Assembly: GCA_045837725.1 (NCBI GenBank)
Contig: JBEWZL010000179.1
Location: 434,001-498,000 of the forward strand
Source: Vermamoeba vermiformis
Taxonomy: Eukaryota > Tubulinea > Echinamoebida
Direction: 5' to 3'
Length of the DNA stretch: 64,000 nucleotides
This document shows positions 1-11,264 of the stretch, piece by piece. Below the pieces are notes generated by a model. It worked only from the letters and a program-made list of their open reading frames with translations, had not been told where the DNA came from and did not search any database. Both the position numbers and the translations under genes were made by a program. Within the stretch, counting starts at the first letter, position 1, and each line of letters opens with the position of its first letter.

Positions 1-316
1 GACCAAAAGATGGCTGATCTACGTTGCGGGGCTCCCGGACCGAGGGCTGGAAAAAAAAACTGTAGTTCCATTCCAAACTACCAGATCCGGTTGAAATGAG
101 CGCTACGCTTGGTGGCAACTACTTAAATAAACAAATCTAGCAATGGGTTATTTAGCGTGCAAGCGTACCCGATCCGGAAAAAGAAATACTATGATGTAAG
201 CAAGTATTTAATTAATTCACATAACATTTAAATAATAGCGATTACCTTATTACTTGTTTGGCTGGCAATGACAATTTCGTGCGGCTTGACTTGGATTCTT
301 TCTGCAGATGGATCAT
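1..316 (-). CDS. Possible 5' end of a minus-strand gene (partial)
   Basis: I do not recognise this gene. On the minus strand an ATG at 314-316 opens a 21-codon reading frame starting MIHLQKESKSS. It ends at a plausible donor (GTAATA at 248-253). A pyrimidine run followed by CCAG (47-50, read on the minus strand) then gives an in-phase open exon running off the window at position 1, starting PSVREPRNV. Both segments are polar and basic. The other long minus frame here reads straight through the proposed start and may be fortuitous. If real, the gene is divergent from the alcohol dehydrogenase, and 317-558 is their shared promoter. No domain can be seen in so short a piece, so this stays a weak call. 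Confidence 0.3.
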
Positions 317-558
317 AGTTAGATTGCTTCGAAGCAAAATTGAATTAAAATGAATAAGGAAAATAGGATAAAAATCGGCGTACGAAACTTCTTCATTTAA
401 ATAATACCAAACTTCTGCAACGGGCAATGACAGAAATCCCAATTAGAATTGCCGATCTTTTTTGTTCGCTCTCGTTATTATGCCAGGGCAGGAATAAAGA
501 TAAATAGCTGCGTAATTATTAAGTTAGCTAATATTAATCGCACAACAAAACTGAAAAG

Positions 559-2086
559 ATGTCAGATCAACAATTCCAAGGATACGCTGTTTTTGAACCA
601 AAGGGCCAATTGTCTAAGTGGTCTTATACTCCTCGCCCCCTCGGTGCTCGTGATGTCGAGATTGAAATTACTCACTGCGGCATGTGCGCAAGCGGTACGT
701 ACCAAAATACCTGAAAGTTTTTCTTCTGTACTAAATCCAGATTCAGACCTGCACCAGATCGACTCAGGCTGGGGTCCCTCTATCTATCCTATGATTCCTG
801 GTACGTACCATTATAAAATTGTCTTTGCCATGGACTAACCATTCCTAATAGGCCACGAAATCGTCGGTCACGTTACTAAGGTCGGATCTGACGTGACACG
901 CGTCAAAGTTGGTAAGCCACTAAACGCCCTACTACTACAATATTATATTAAAAGCCGGGACCTATTGCTCACCATCTAACTATAGGACAACGTGTCGGTG
1001 TTGGAGCTCAATGCCAGTCGTGTCATCAGTGCACTGAGTGCAAAGAGCACCTCGAGCCCTATTGCAAGAAGAGCGTCAACACGTACAACGGAAAGTTCGA
1101 GGACGGCACTCCCTCGTACGGAGGTTACGCCAAGTAAGTCCGCTTTGCAATAGCTATTTACGATTTGTTAGTAATTGCATTGCTCTAATTGGATCTGGTC
1201 GATCAAACAAAAATTTCGCATAGAATTCAATTTCGTACAGACTTGATGATATTTCCGTACTTACTTGCCTTTTTAGGAATGTTCGTGTCGACGAGCGCTT
1301 CACTTTTGTCGTGCCTGAGAACTTGAAGTCAGAGGTCAGCCCACGCAAGATCTCGGACTCCTTGAACTTACTCATACCTTTTCCTTACTAGGAAGTTGCT
1401 CCATTGTTCTGCGCAGGTGCCACTGTTTTCTCGCCACTGACTCACTTCGGAGCAGGCCCTGGCAAAAAGGTCGGAATTATTGGTATCGGAGGTCTGGGTC
1501 ATTTGGGTCTCAAGTTTGCACGAGCATTGGGTGCTGAAGTTTACGCCATTTCAACTTCTGCTTCGAAACAAGGAGAGGCCAAGAAACTTGGTGCGCATCA
1601 CTTCATTAACACCAAAGATAAGGACAGCCTTGCTAAGGTACGTTTAAGTTTTTGCTGATCGATCTTAAATCTAACGAATTAACACTCCGTAGTATCAAGA
1701 CCAACTCGACTTAATCGTCAGCACGTTGAACCACGACGTGGATTGGCAAATGTACTTCAGTTTAATGAAACGTGATGGAACTTTCGTTATTGTAGGCATC
1801 CCCGAAGAAAAACTCAAGATCCCTGCCTTCTCTATCATCGGAAAGTAAGTCAACAAGCTAAATACTATCGGATAGTAAATATACTTACGAAATATTTAGA
1901 CGATTGAAGTTTGCTGGTTCTTCCATCGGCAGTCCTAACGAGATCGAGCAAATGTTGAAGCTCGCTAGCAAGGATAATATCGTGGCTAATACTCAAGTAT
2001 GGCCGTTCGAGAAGGTAAATGAAGCTATTGCTGCCTTTAGAGAGGGTAAACCTCGATACCGTTACGTGTTGCAAATCAAGCAGTAG
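559..2086 (+). CDS. Zinc-type alcohol dehydrogenase, cinnamyl/aryl-alcohol dehydrogenase (CAD) subfamily
   Basis: Cytosolic medium-chain, NADP-type alcohol dehydrogenase that interconverts aldehydes and alcohols. Eight exons can be placed: 559-694, 741-800, 852-911, 986-1133, 1277-1334, 1392-1637, 1693-1844 and 1900-2086; phases agree at every junction. The protein starts MSDQQFQGYAVFEP. It carries the catalytic-zinc ligand context THCGMCASDSD, the GHEIVGHV signature, the structural-zinc cysteines in the QCQSCHQCTECKEHLEPYC stretch, and the Rossmann motif GIGGLGHLG. It ends with the family-typical RYRYVL segment near the C-terminus. Length (about 350 residues) is normal for the family. The start is the only ATG in frame with the conserved N-terminus. 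An AATAAA lies just after the stop. The substrate cannot be told from sequence. Confidence 0.93.
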
Positions 2087-2449
2087 ATTCTGTAGTGAAA
2101 TAATTAATAGGCCCTCGAGCGTATTAATTAAGAATAAAGCGAATTATATATGCTTTCAAATTAGCTGTGTAAGAAAATAATTTTGAATAATCAATTTAAT
2201 TTTGGGCGGGTCAAATCTGCTCGCGGGTCGTCTAGAAAGTTGAAAGGGCTTCTACAACGTGCACATTAAGGATGAATTAACATAGTGTGTCTTATTGTGA
2301 AGATATTTGTGAGGTCCGTGGTGTTGTCGTTGTTCGTTGTTCGAATTTTAGTTTGTTCACGAAAAGATCCTGAAAACCACCACTGGCGGTTTAAAAATTT
2401 ATTTAGCACTGTACAATACCTCATGACATATATTATTTAATACTCAACA
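2087..2449. other. Intergenic spacer, ADH 3' end to PhoD 5' end
   Basis: AT-rich spacer of 363 bp. It holds an AATAAA signal soon after the dehydrogenase stop (about 2132) and then the leader of the next gene. I see no ORF, RNA gene or repeat in it. Confidence 0.6.
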
Positions 2450-5400
2450 ATGTGCCGCTGTTCGTGTAAATCATTCCTCAATATATTTTTTATGGCCTTG
2501 TTGACGGCTACCACTGCCACGACTATTGGTCTCGCGGTACAGTTTACTCTCAAGTAAGATAATTATAAATATTAATATAAAAATATACTCATAATTACAA
2601 TAAGAGAATGGACGTAGATCGGCTATTTTTATTTCTATTTAATTTTCATATTTCAATTAAATTGACGGTTTGTTACAGAGCACCTTTCTATGAATTATTT
2701 GCTGGTGCGTTAGCAATGTCAATTATAAGCATGGTTCTAGCTTGTAAGTAATTTCAGTTTTCAAGTAACGGATCTGAAAAACGCGAAATTTTGCGGGTAA
2801 TTTTTGAGCTATTCCTAACGCACAGTTCAAGCTCAATAACGCTAAAATTATTATATTTAACTCTCCGAAACAGGTTTCTCGTGCTATTACGCATCCAGAA
2901 CAAAAACCAAAGACGAAGAAATGCGCGCCAACTATAATTTAGAACTCGTTGAAAAAGATGCTCAAGGCGAGGGTGATGATGGCGAGAAAGACCCCGAGAC
3001 ACTGCGCATTAAACAAAAATTGGCTCGTAAAGCTGCTCGTACTGAGTACCGCAATAAGTGCATGGGTACGTAGATCCCGACAATTTTCAAACGAATTGTA
3101 GCAAAAATACAACATACGACCTTCTATTATATATTGAAGGCGGCAACTATATTAAGTATATGCTATTTATAGAGCGATTTGCGCGAAGACCAAATCAGAA
3201 ATGCCTCATCTTGTTGTACCTTTGCATCAGTTTTGTGTGGTTCGTCTGCGCCCTGTACTTTGCTTATCATTTGCGCACTGATCGATACGAGAATGTTACT
3301 GGCCATATTATTGGTGCTATTAACGATCACTCGGTCAAGTTGTGGTGGAGACGTCCAGATCACGAGACACTGGTAAGTGGTGGATCCACCTTAACTTTAG
3401 GAATTATACAAGTGACCTACTATACATATGGATAATAATAATCGACACCTAGTATCAGTATACAGTATTGTGCCTGATTACTAATGCTCTGTTTAGTACG
3501 TGGAATATCGCAAACCTGATGACCGAGAGGGATACTGGCGAACAAGTGCAATGGTGCGTAGTCAATAATACAGACAACTCTACGATAGACATATGTACAT
3601 ATTATGTCTTATTTGATATATCAATAATATGCGTTGTTCTAATCTAATTTCGTTCGCAGGTCAAGATAGATCCGAGCAACGACTACACGGCCGTTGTTAC
3701 ACTAACAGGATTGAATTCCGACACGTTGTACAGCTACAGACCAGTATGGGACGGTGATGAACAGAACACGAATCAAAACGAGACTATTGGTCGTGCTGTG
3801 GATCCTCATCAGTACACGATCACTACGATGGTACCTCCTCAAAGCAGCGTGGCAGATCTGGTCTTTGTATTTGGCTCTTGCACTCTGAGTAAGTACTAGC
3901 ACCACAAATACCTCAAAAAAATTATAAGATTCATGAAGTAGTACTACTACTAGCACTTGCTATGAAATTGTTTTTTACGGGCGTGGATCGAGATCGGATC
4001 TTCGCAGCAAAGCACAGGGAAGCAAATTCGTGATAGTATGGCAAGTAGTGACCCGAACACGATGTAGCATCGCGTCTCGGGCACGACCACACTAACAAGA
4101 ATGCACCGCTTCCCGTCCGATCAGCGAAGTTAAGCTTGTTCAGGCTTTCTTAGTACTGGGGTAGGAGACTACCTGGGAATCGGAGGTGTTGTGCTCTTTA
4201 CTTTTTGCTTTTTGACTCTTTGATCCTTCCTTCGCTGATACATTCAGTCCCTTATTTTTACGACAGCTTATTTTTGGATCGGATCGAAAAATTAACTGGA
4301 TCTTTTTTTTAGAACACTTAGGAGGAACTCTTGAAGGGTAGATAACCACTGATAGTACCGGTATTATTGGCCGTATATTAACGTAATTTTTAGCTTCAAG
4401 AAGATGGGAGAAAAGAACCCTCGGTTTGGATTGGTAAGAAAAAACACGCAGCGGATCTGCTGAGCGGCTACTAATTATTATTATGTTTTTAGCTCATTGG
4501 TGATCAAATCTACGCCGATTATCCTACCTATTTGGGTGCCTCTAAAGAAGACTACGAAGTCAAGTACCGCGAGGTGGTCGCAGATGAGCATTTCTCGACA
4601 TTTGCTTCTACGACCCCTATCTTCCAAATGTGTAAGTATAGTACTTATATAAGGCATATAGAGTATTTGCCTAAGACAAGACTAACGTAGTTATGCAGTT
4701 GATGACCATGAAATCATCAATGACTGGGACCAACAACAAGCAGATCCGTACCCAGCAGTAAGTCACCTATACGACTCTTAGTATTGTATTAGTATTAAGA
4801 CCGACCTCTTGTAGGCCATTGGTGCCTGGTACGAATACGCAGGCTCGCACAATCCAAGTCCCATTCGTGCCAAGTCGCACTATTACACGTTCGAATACGG
4901 CAATGTAAGTCACTTTTAATTACTATATTTGGAAGCTTAATTAATACTAATGTTCATTGTAGGTTCCTTTCTTCGTATTAGACACTCGTTCATACAGATC
5001 TAAGAACTCGATGGTAAGTCTCATGATGGACGAGATCTTACACGAGATCTGGCCTTGACTGATCATCTTTTTACAGCACGAGAGTCCTCGTAAGACGATG
5101 TTAGGCGCATTGCAATTGCAAGACTTGAAGAATTGGTTGTTGGCTAAGAACTCCACGACATTCAAGGTGAGTGACACTTTGACACTTCAATTTTTTCACG
5201 GTGTAAACTTTATCGAACTGATATTAACATGTAAATAACGTTTAGTTCATCGTGTCGAGTGTGCCTTTCACGTTGAATTCAAACTGGGGTGACAGCTGGT
5301 CAAGTTTTGAGACTGAACGAGAAGCCATTCTGCGCTTCATCTCTGACAACAAAATTAACGGCGTGTTGATTCTCAGCGGTGACACGCATTGGGGTGCTGC

Positions 5401-5711
5401 TTTCCGTCTCGCAAGAGGTACCTGTCGGCCGACACACTTGCCTAAAAAGGAAATATAGATCTAACACTTTACCTTTTGCAGGTGTTTACGAATTCGTGGC
5501 CTCACCGATCGATGCGTTTACTGTCACTAAGAGCACTACTGACGTGAGTGATTGGGAATTATTCTCAGATGACACGCAGCGACACTTTGGCTTGATCCGT
5601 GTCAACACTAAAGACACCTCGCCCTGGGTCCGATTTGAACTCTATGGCCAAAATTCTGATAAAGCTTTGCACGGTGTTTCACTGAAACCGAGCGATCTGA
5701 TCGTCAGTTAA
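2450..5711 (+). CDS. PhoD-type metallophosphatase with N-terminal membrane segments
   Basis: Alkaline-phosphatase-D-like enzyme that hydrolyses phosphate esters, here attached to a membrane. The protein begins MCRCSCKSFLNIFF. It has hydrophobic segments in exon 1, exon 2 (around AMSIISMVLACFS) and exon 4 (LYLCISFVWFVCALYF), separated by a charged Lys/Glu-rich loop. The catalytic region follows with the family's metal-site motifs in order: FGSC, IGDQIYAD, DDHEIINDWD and SGDTHWG. The C-terminus is complete, ending at 5709-5711. About a dozen short introns interrupt it. One is unusually long (from 3890 to about 4393 or 4410) and contains a 5S rRNA gene on the same strand. Its 3' boundary is ambiguous (see findings). 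The gene converges on the flippase 98 bp away. Membrane topology is inferred from hydrophobicity only. Confidence 0.88.
4079..4196 (+). rRNA. 5S ribosomal RNA gene nested in a PhoD intron
   Basis: A 118-nt segment matches eukaryotic 5S rRNA by eye. It has the loop-B/C region with CGATCAGCGAAGTTAAGC, the A-box-like AGTTAAGC, the TTAGTACT...GTAGGAGAC internal control region and the CTACCTGGGAA block. The ends GGGCACGAC and GTTGTGCTC form the 9-bp closing helix I (including G-U pairs). A pyrimidine/T-rich tract (CTTTACTTTTTGCTTTTTG) follows immediately, as expected for a Pol III terminator. Promoter elements are internal, so it should work inside a Pol II intron. It lies on the same strand as the host gene. 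It looks like a whole gene, not a decayed copy. Confidence 0.93.
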
Positions 5712-5809
5712 AATTGAAACGCGACATCAAAAAAAAAAACTTTCCTTATTTGGTTATCGTTGTAAATAAAAGTTAAAATTATTCTAGAGGATGCAATAAT
5801 ATTACGCTA

Positions 5810-8800
5810 TTAATTTAGATATTTATCGATCGAGTCGTAAGTATCATCGTATCTGTGATCCAATAGCGTTGTGTTTTCAGTCACGTGTTCATAGTCCATG
5901 TTTCGCCGCTTGTATTTACGTTCTCGAATGATCTGCCAGTCTTCAGGCCTGAAATAAGTACGGACCCTGTCGGCCTATATTAAAAAGTGCTCTATAATAT
6001 GTAATTGACTTCTTACCATTTTATCACGAAGTACGGGAAGATAGCGATGGACACGAGGACAATAAATCCAAGCCACGTGATCGGACTCTGTGCGTTCATA
6101 AGTGCAAAGTAGTTAAGGAAAAATATACGAGGTGTTAGTGTATCGATATAATGCATAGTATAATATAAAAAGGATATACATAATCCAGTACATGTCCGGC
6201 TCTAGCCATTGCAAAAGACAATACGGGAAAAGTACTGCAAAGTCGCCAATCAGCGTCCAAAAGAAGCAAAAGTAGTGCATCCATGTCCAGTGGCTATTAT
6301 AATACATTATTAGCATTTAAGTTTAGAAGTTAGATCTCGGATCTTACTTAGTTTCGATGGCCATCTTGATGAGCACTATAGCGATGCAAATGCAGCACGC
6401 TAACATGCCAAAAGTATATAAATCAAAGGTTTGGCCGTTGTATAGGAAGACACCTGTGCCAAACGTCCACATAGTGCCGAAGAATACAACTAACGATGCC
6501 CAAACCGCATCCGCGATCCAAATTAGGAAAGTCTACGAATATTGTTATAAAGCGTTGTTATAGCATATTAGCTTACTTTAAAGTTATAATCCAGATTTCT
6601 CCTTGACCGCGAATAAAGTTGCGGAAATTTCATCAAACTATCGATATCCACGTCTTTGTTGAATATGGCGAACATTAAGATAGGCAAGCTAGTGAATATC
6701 ATATTATAGAACGTGATGATCCACGCGTCGTAAAGACTTTGGCCCGAAAATCCGTTGTAGAATGCAAAATAAAATTGCGGCAAAGTGAACGCAATCTGTG
6801 CTCAAACATCAATATTTTTGATCGATAAATTTAAGTTGATAGTACTTACATTCTTATAGAAGTAGTATTGAATGAGCTTAGTGATCCTAATATATGTATA
6901 TCTTCCATGCACGAACATTAGCTTCTTCAGGAATGTGCAGATCTAGAGTTAAAGAAGAAAACTTCGTACGAAAAAACTAGTTAATATTTGCAGCTCATAA
7001 AAAGGATATTTGAATCTCGCACAGGCAAAATCTGAAGCACGTGACGCTTGTGACCCTTCACGGCCCATCAGACCAACTCCGACATGTGCTTCCTGAAGGT
7101 CGAAAATTAACGACAATTTCCTTTTTTGGCAACTTGTTCTATGTACCTGGATCATAGCGACGTCATTGCCTCCGTCTCCAATTGCGAGAGTCACAGCACT
7201 GGGAACACCGTCTTTGACGAGTTTGACAACTTCAGCCTTCTGAATGGGCGACACTCGGCAACAAATCACGACATCGCAGTCGAGTGACAATTCCAAGAAA
7301 CGCAGCTGCCGGCAAGGTCAGTACGCTCATAAAATATAAGCCCAATTTGGAAAAATGTAAGCTTACTCTATGGCTTGCAAGTGCGTGGGTCAATGAGTCG
7401 CCGTCAATCACAAGCACGACGTGCTGTTCTTGTGCTTTGAAAGCTTTGGCTTGTTGATGAAAATCAACCATGCGCTCGTCGAATTGAGTCTCTTCCGGGT
7501 CTAAAAATGCAATGGGCTGGTTGTCTTTTCTCGTCCACACCTCGGGTGCCTTCAACACCAAGGTCTTCGTGTCGTCCATAATCAAATTGGCCGATCTTGC
7601 AACGCTAATTGCCGTCTCGACTTTGTCACCTGTCAAGACCCATACTCGGATGAACGCCTGCGTGTAAAGGTTTAGTTACCAAATAAGGAAAAATGTCCGA
7701 CGTACCTTGCTGAAATCTCGCAAAGCATCAGGAACGCCTTCTTGCAATCGATCTTCAATGACAGTAGCGCCAAGCAAGGTCAAATCCTTTTCAATCATCA
7801 TCGACACTTTTTCAACTTTTTTCTCGCGTTGATTGACAGATGTCAATGCGTCTTGATAACGTTGATTCCATTCATTGAAAGTCGCTTCATCGAGCACTTT
7901 GCATGCCACGCATAGCACTCTGAAGCCTCTGTTCGAGTACTCATCAATGTGCTGTCGTGTTGTCTCGGCCAGGTGATTCGCGTCACCGGCATTGAGAGCT
8001 TTGAAAATTTCACTGTCGGCACCTTTAGTATACAATTTTATCTCGCCTATAACATGACATTAGTATATAAATAACGTTGATATTATATCCTTACCTTCTG
8101 GGGTCTTGACAATGACGGACATGCGTTTTCTCGTGGACGAAAATTCGATCGTGGACAAGAGTTCGAACTTCTTTTTCTCGCCTCGTACTTCGATCTCAAC
8201 GGCGTCGTTTGATCTCTGAAGACTAGGTCAGACATACTATATGAAACAGCGAAGAACGTACCGATAGAAGTTTGTAGTCGTAAGCTTTAGCGGCCTTGAT
8301 GAGTGCCTCTTCATCGGGTGACGAAGACTGATATTCTTCCTCACGTAAGATAAGTTAAAGAAATTGATTAGACTAACAAGAGATAACTATATTAATATTA
8401 ATAAAGGATATCTTCTTCGTTGTGTTCTACGTAGATTGTATTTGCCAAACTTAATGCCAACAAAAATTCTTGAACTTTTTCGTTCTGAAGACTTTCTTCC
8501 TCAGCCAAATCAATCTCGTCGTGAGATACAATCAACATCTGCAAAGATTAGACTAATTGTCACGTGGGGTATTATTAGATGTCTTACTGATTTATCAGCC
8601 GCAACGCCCAAGTCATTTTCATCGACTTCGCGGCTCGTTTTGATTTCAGTTTTGTCGCTCGGCTCGGTCTCGTCAATATCAACCATGCGCGAGGAATAAT
8701 ACTTCTTGCCGTCCACTGAGCAATATTTAAATACCATCTTATTCTCGGTTAATGTTCCGGTTTTATCGGTAAACAAATGCGTTATCTAAAAAAGGAAATT

Positions 8801-10378
8801 AGTTTTCATGAAAATCGGATCTGATTCCGTACTTGTCCCAGTTCTTCTAGCATATTGATAGTTTTGACGGTCATTCTTTTTTCTGTTTTCTCGCAATAAA
8901 GGTCCAAATCATTTTGCATAAACGCAGCAATGGCAACTTTGCACATTTCAACGGAGACGTACAACGAGATCGGGATGAACACGTTCAAGAGCACAAAGAA
9001 CGTTAAGAACTCCATGGCGATATAAAATAACACGTTCTTAAGATCCACTTTAAGCATAAGATAATGTGCTTTCTTGCCGTCGTTGATCTGTCAAAGTGTC
9101 AAAAAAAGTGACACGTGTCAAATTTCTTATAGTACGTACCACCCAAAAATAGCTAAAGACAGCGCCAGTGAGACAAAGTGCCATTAACGCAATGAAAACA
9201 TAAAGGACGTATCTGTTCAATCGACTCTCGACGTGTGTCATTTTAGACGGCGCGTCTTTTTGATTCAATGCTAACTTAGTCTCAGGGCCAGTAAATAATA
9301 CTAATCCATGAACCACGTGCGTATTTTTCAACGTCGAGCCCTAAAAAATTGCCGGTTAAATCTTCCCGTGAAAAATGTACTAAGAAAGTTTTTCACGTAC
9401 TCTCAAAAGCAGATTTTTAGCTGATAGGGGGTGTGTCGTATTATCGTCTATTGATATGTATTTGCCGTTAAACGATTCGAGCATCGGATTTGCAGCGTCG
9501 CATGAGATCCGTGCTTTAATTCCTCGCAATTCTTCTTCGCTCATTAATTCCGATGTGGAAGGCACGCACATTTTGATCTTTCTCGTAGTCTCGCTATTTA
9601 AGAACATTAATTAGTACTCGTTTTTTGATTCATCGTATTACCATAAAAGGAAAAATTTGTATTATTTTTAACAGCAAAAAAAAAGTTGTTTGTTGTGGCT
9701 GAATTGCGTACCCGTCCAAATTAGACGTTTCTACGGAACAAATGCCGCCTTGATTGCTCGTTGACAAAGGTAAAATGTCCGCTGTAATTTCTTCTCCGTC
9801 TTTAATTTTGACTATATCACCGACGAGCAGCTCTTTCGTTGGTACTGTTTGAAATCCATCACTGCGCAATATTCTAACTGGTTTATTATTCGCTTCGTCG
9901 TCTTCTTTACGCCGGCGCTAAATATTTTTTGCCAAATTAAGAAAGAAAAATCCGAAAAAAATTCCAAAACGACTTACCCAATCTTCGATAGCGTCCTTAA
10001 GGGCTGTATATGACAAGTATTGTTAGATTGAAATAATAAACAAAAATTAATAATAGCGCAATACGAACCTGAAATGGAAATAACGATGACAAGAGGCAAA
10101 ATTGAAGTGATAGGTGTCAATGGCGATATCGGAGTGCTTTGAATTATGGCCACAATTAAGAAATAAAAATTGGCAAGTCTGTATACCAATTATGATAAGT
10201 ACTAGTTGCATAGAAAGGTAGATCTGATCGCGTACCTTCGAAATTGTTCAACCAAATTTTTGAAAATAAAGTTCCAAGGGGTGTAACGATGAGTTTTAGT
10301 GATACTAGGAGGATAGCCATATTCAGCATTTTTTTCTGGGTTATTTGTAAACACTGTTCGTTGTGTTTGCTCTTCCAT
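5810..10378 (-). CDS. P4-type ATPase, phospholipid flippase
   Basis: Aminophospholipid-translocating ATPase that moves lipids from the outer to the cytosolic leaflet of Golgi, endosomal or plasma membranes. The chain begins [22 protein letters not shown]. It has the P4-typical NxxxQFRR entry into TM1-2, an actuator domain with SNLDGET, the phosphorylation motif [13 protein letters not shown], the nucleotide-binding KGAD, the hinge motif [12 protein letters not shown], and the P4 [14 protein letters not shown] segment. About six membrane segments and a short acidic/Tyr-rich tail follow, ending at 5810. Many short introns interrupt it. The first ATG in the open N-terminal exon is at 10376-10378, and an upstream coding exon cannot be excluded. 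It is probably obligately paired with a CDC50-type subunit encoded elsewhere. Confidence 0.93.
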
Positions 10379-11264
10379 AATTTGCTCGTCAGATCTGATT
10401 GTCAAAATAGCGCTGTTAATAAATACTGAATGTAAAGATAAATTCAGGACTATCTTTGCGCAAACAGATTAATTCAAATGTTTTTCTCTGTCGATCCAGA
10501 TTCAGTAATGTTGTCACGCGACGTACCTCTCAACGAGTATTGGCTTCTGTTTAGCAAATAGAATTACATAAACAAGGACAATAAATATCTGGCCTTTGTT
10601 GCAAATGTCTTTTGCGTGTTAGTGAAATGTTCATCGAAATTTAACCCAGATGTTCACCGCCACACCTCGCGGTGCAAATACATCCCAGCACATAACAAAG
10701 CAATATAATATGACCTAAAAATACGTAAGGTAAGGTTAATTATGACAATATTGTTCTCGCTCGAGGCGATCAGAATTACTTTTAATTTTTGTTTGATCAA
10801 CAAAATTGTTTTCGTAAAATAATTATTAATACGTATAATATTCATCTGCGATGACTTAATTGAATTACCCACGCATTTTAACTGTCGGTCGGTGACGGGC
10901 GTTCTACTAGCAATCACGAATTACGTTCCTTATTTTTTCAATCCGAGCCTTGACTATTATCCATCGAACAAATTATCATGATTAAGAAATAGTTTAGTGG
11001 GCGTAATTAAAATAGTACATACGGCAACAAATTTAAATCAGACTTTTGGCGCACTTTTTCTATTTCCCGCGATTTAGATTACGAGCCGGATATCTCATAT
11101 AACAATGCGAAAATTACCCTAAATAAGTTATTTTCACTTGAACAGCCCAAGTTCAACGGATGTGGCCAACTTTGGTTGTCGGCAAACCACGTGCTTGAGT
11201 AAAATTTAATCTCTGCAAAAAAGTTTATTTAGTAAACTTGCATCAATAGAGCAACAATATTAAT
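10379..11264. other. Divergent promoter region, flippase / DEP gene 1
   Basis: 886 bp of AT-rich sequence between two divergent genes. An 87-codon minus frame at 10654-10917 has no recognisable content and no support, so I leave it out. The notable content is two E2F-like octamers near 11045-11070, annotated separately. No RNA gene or repeat is seen. Confidence 0.55.
11045..11070 (+). promoter_or_regulatory. Pair of E2F-like sites upstream of DEP gene 1
   Basis: TTTGGCGC (11045-11052) and TTTCCCGC (11063-11070) both fit the E2F/DP consensus TTTSSCGC. They lie 10 bp apart, about 195 bp before the DEP gene 1 start. Binding is inferred from the motif alone. Confidence 0.45.

Noticed and set aside
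449-838. 129-codon plus frame over the start of the dehydrogenase
   Set aside because: Overlaps the in-phase, conserved dehydrogenase exons in another frame; it is a shadow.
4079-4196. Reading the 5S segment as a 5S-derived SINE
   Set aside because: No A-rich tail, no tRNA/LINE-related 3' part and no target duplication noticed; it ends right at the mature 5S 3' end with a Pol III terminator.
4140-4349. Minus-strand frame across the 5S gene
   Set aside because: Translation of the complement of the rRNA and its T-rich terminator; explains its Lys-rich composition.
10654-10917. 87-codon minus frame between the flippase and DEP gene 1
   Set aside because: No domain, no splice partners, AT-rich composition with Ile/Asn bias like random spacer translation.
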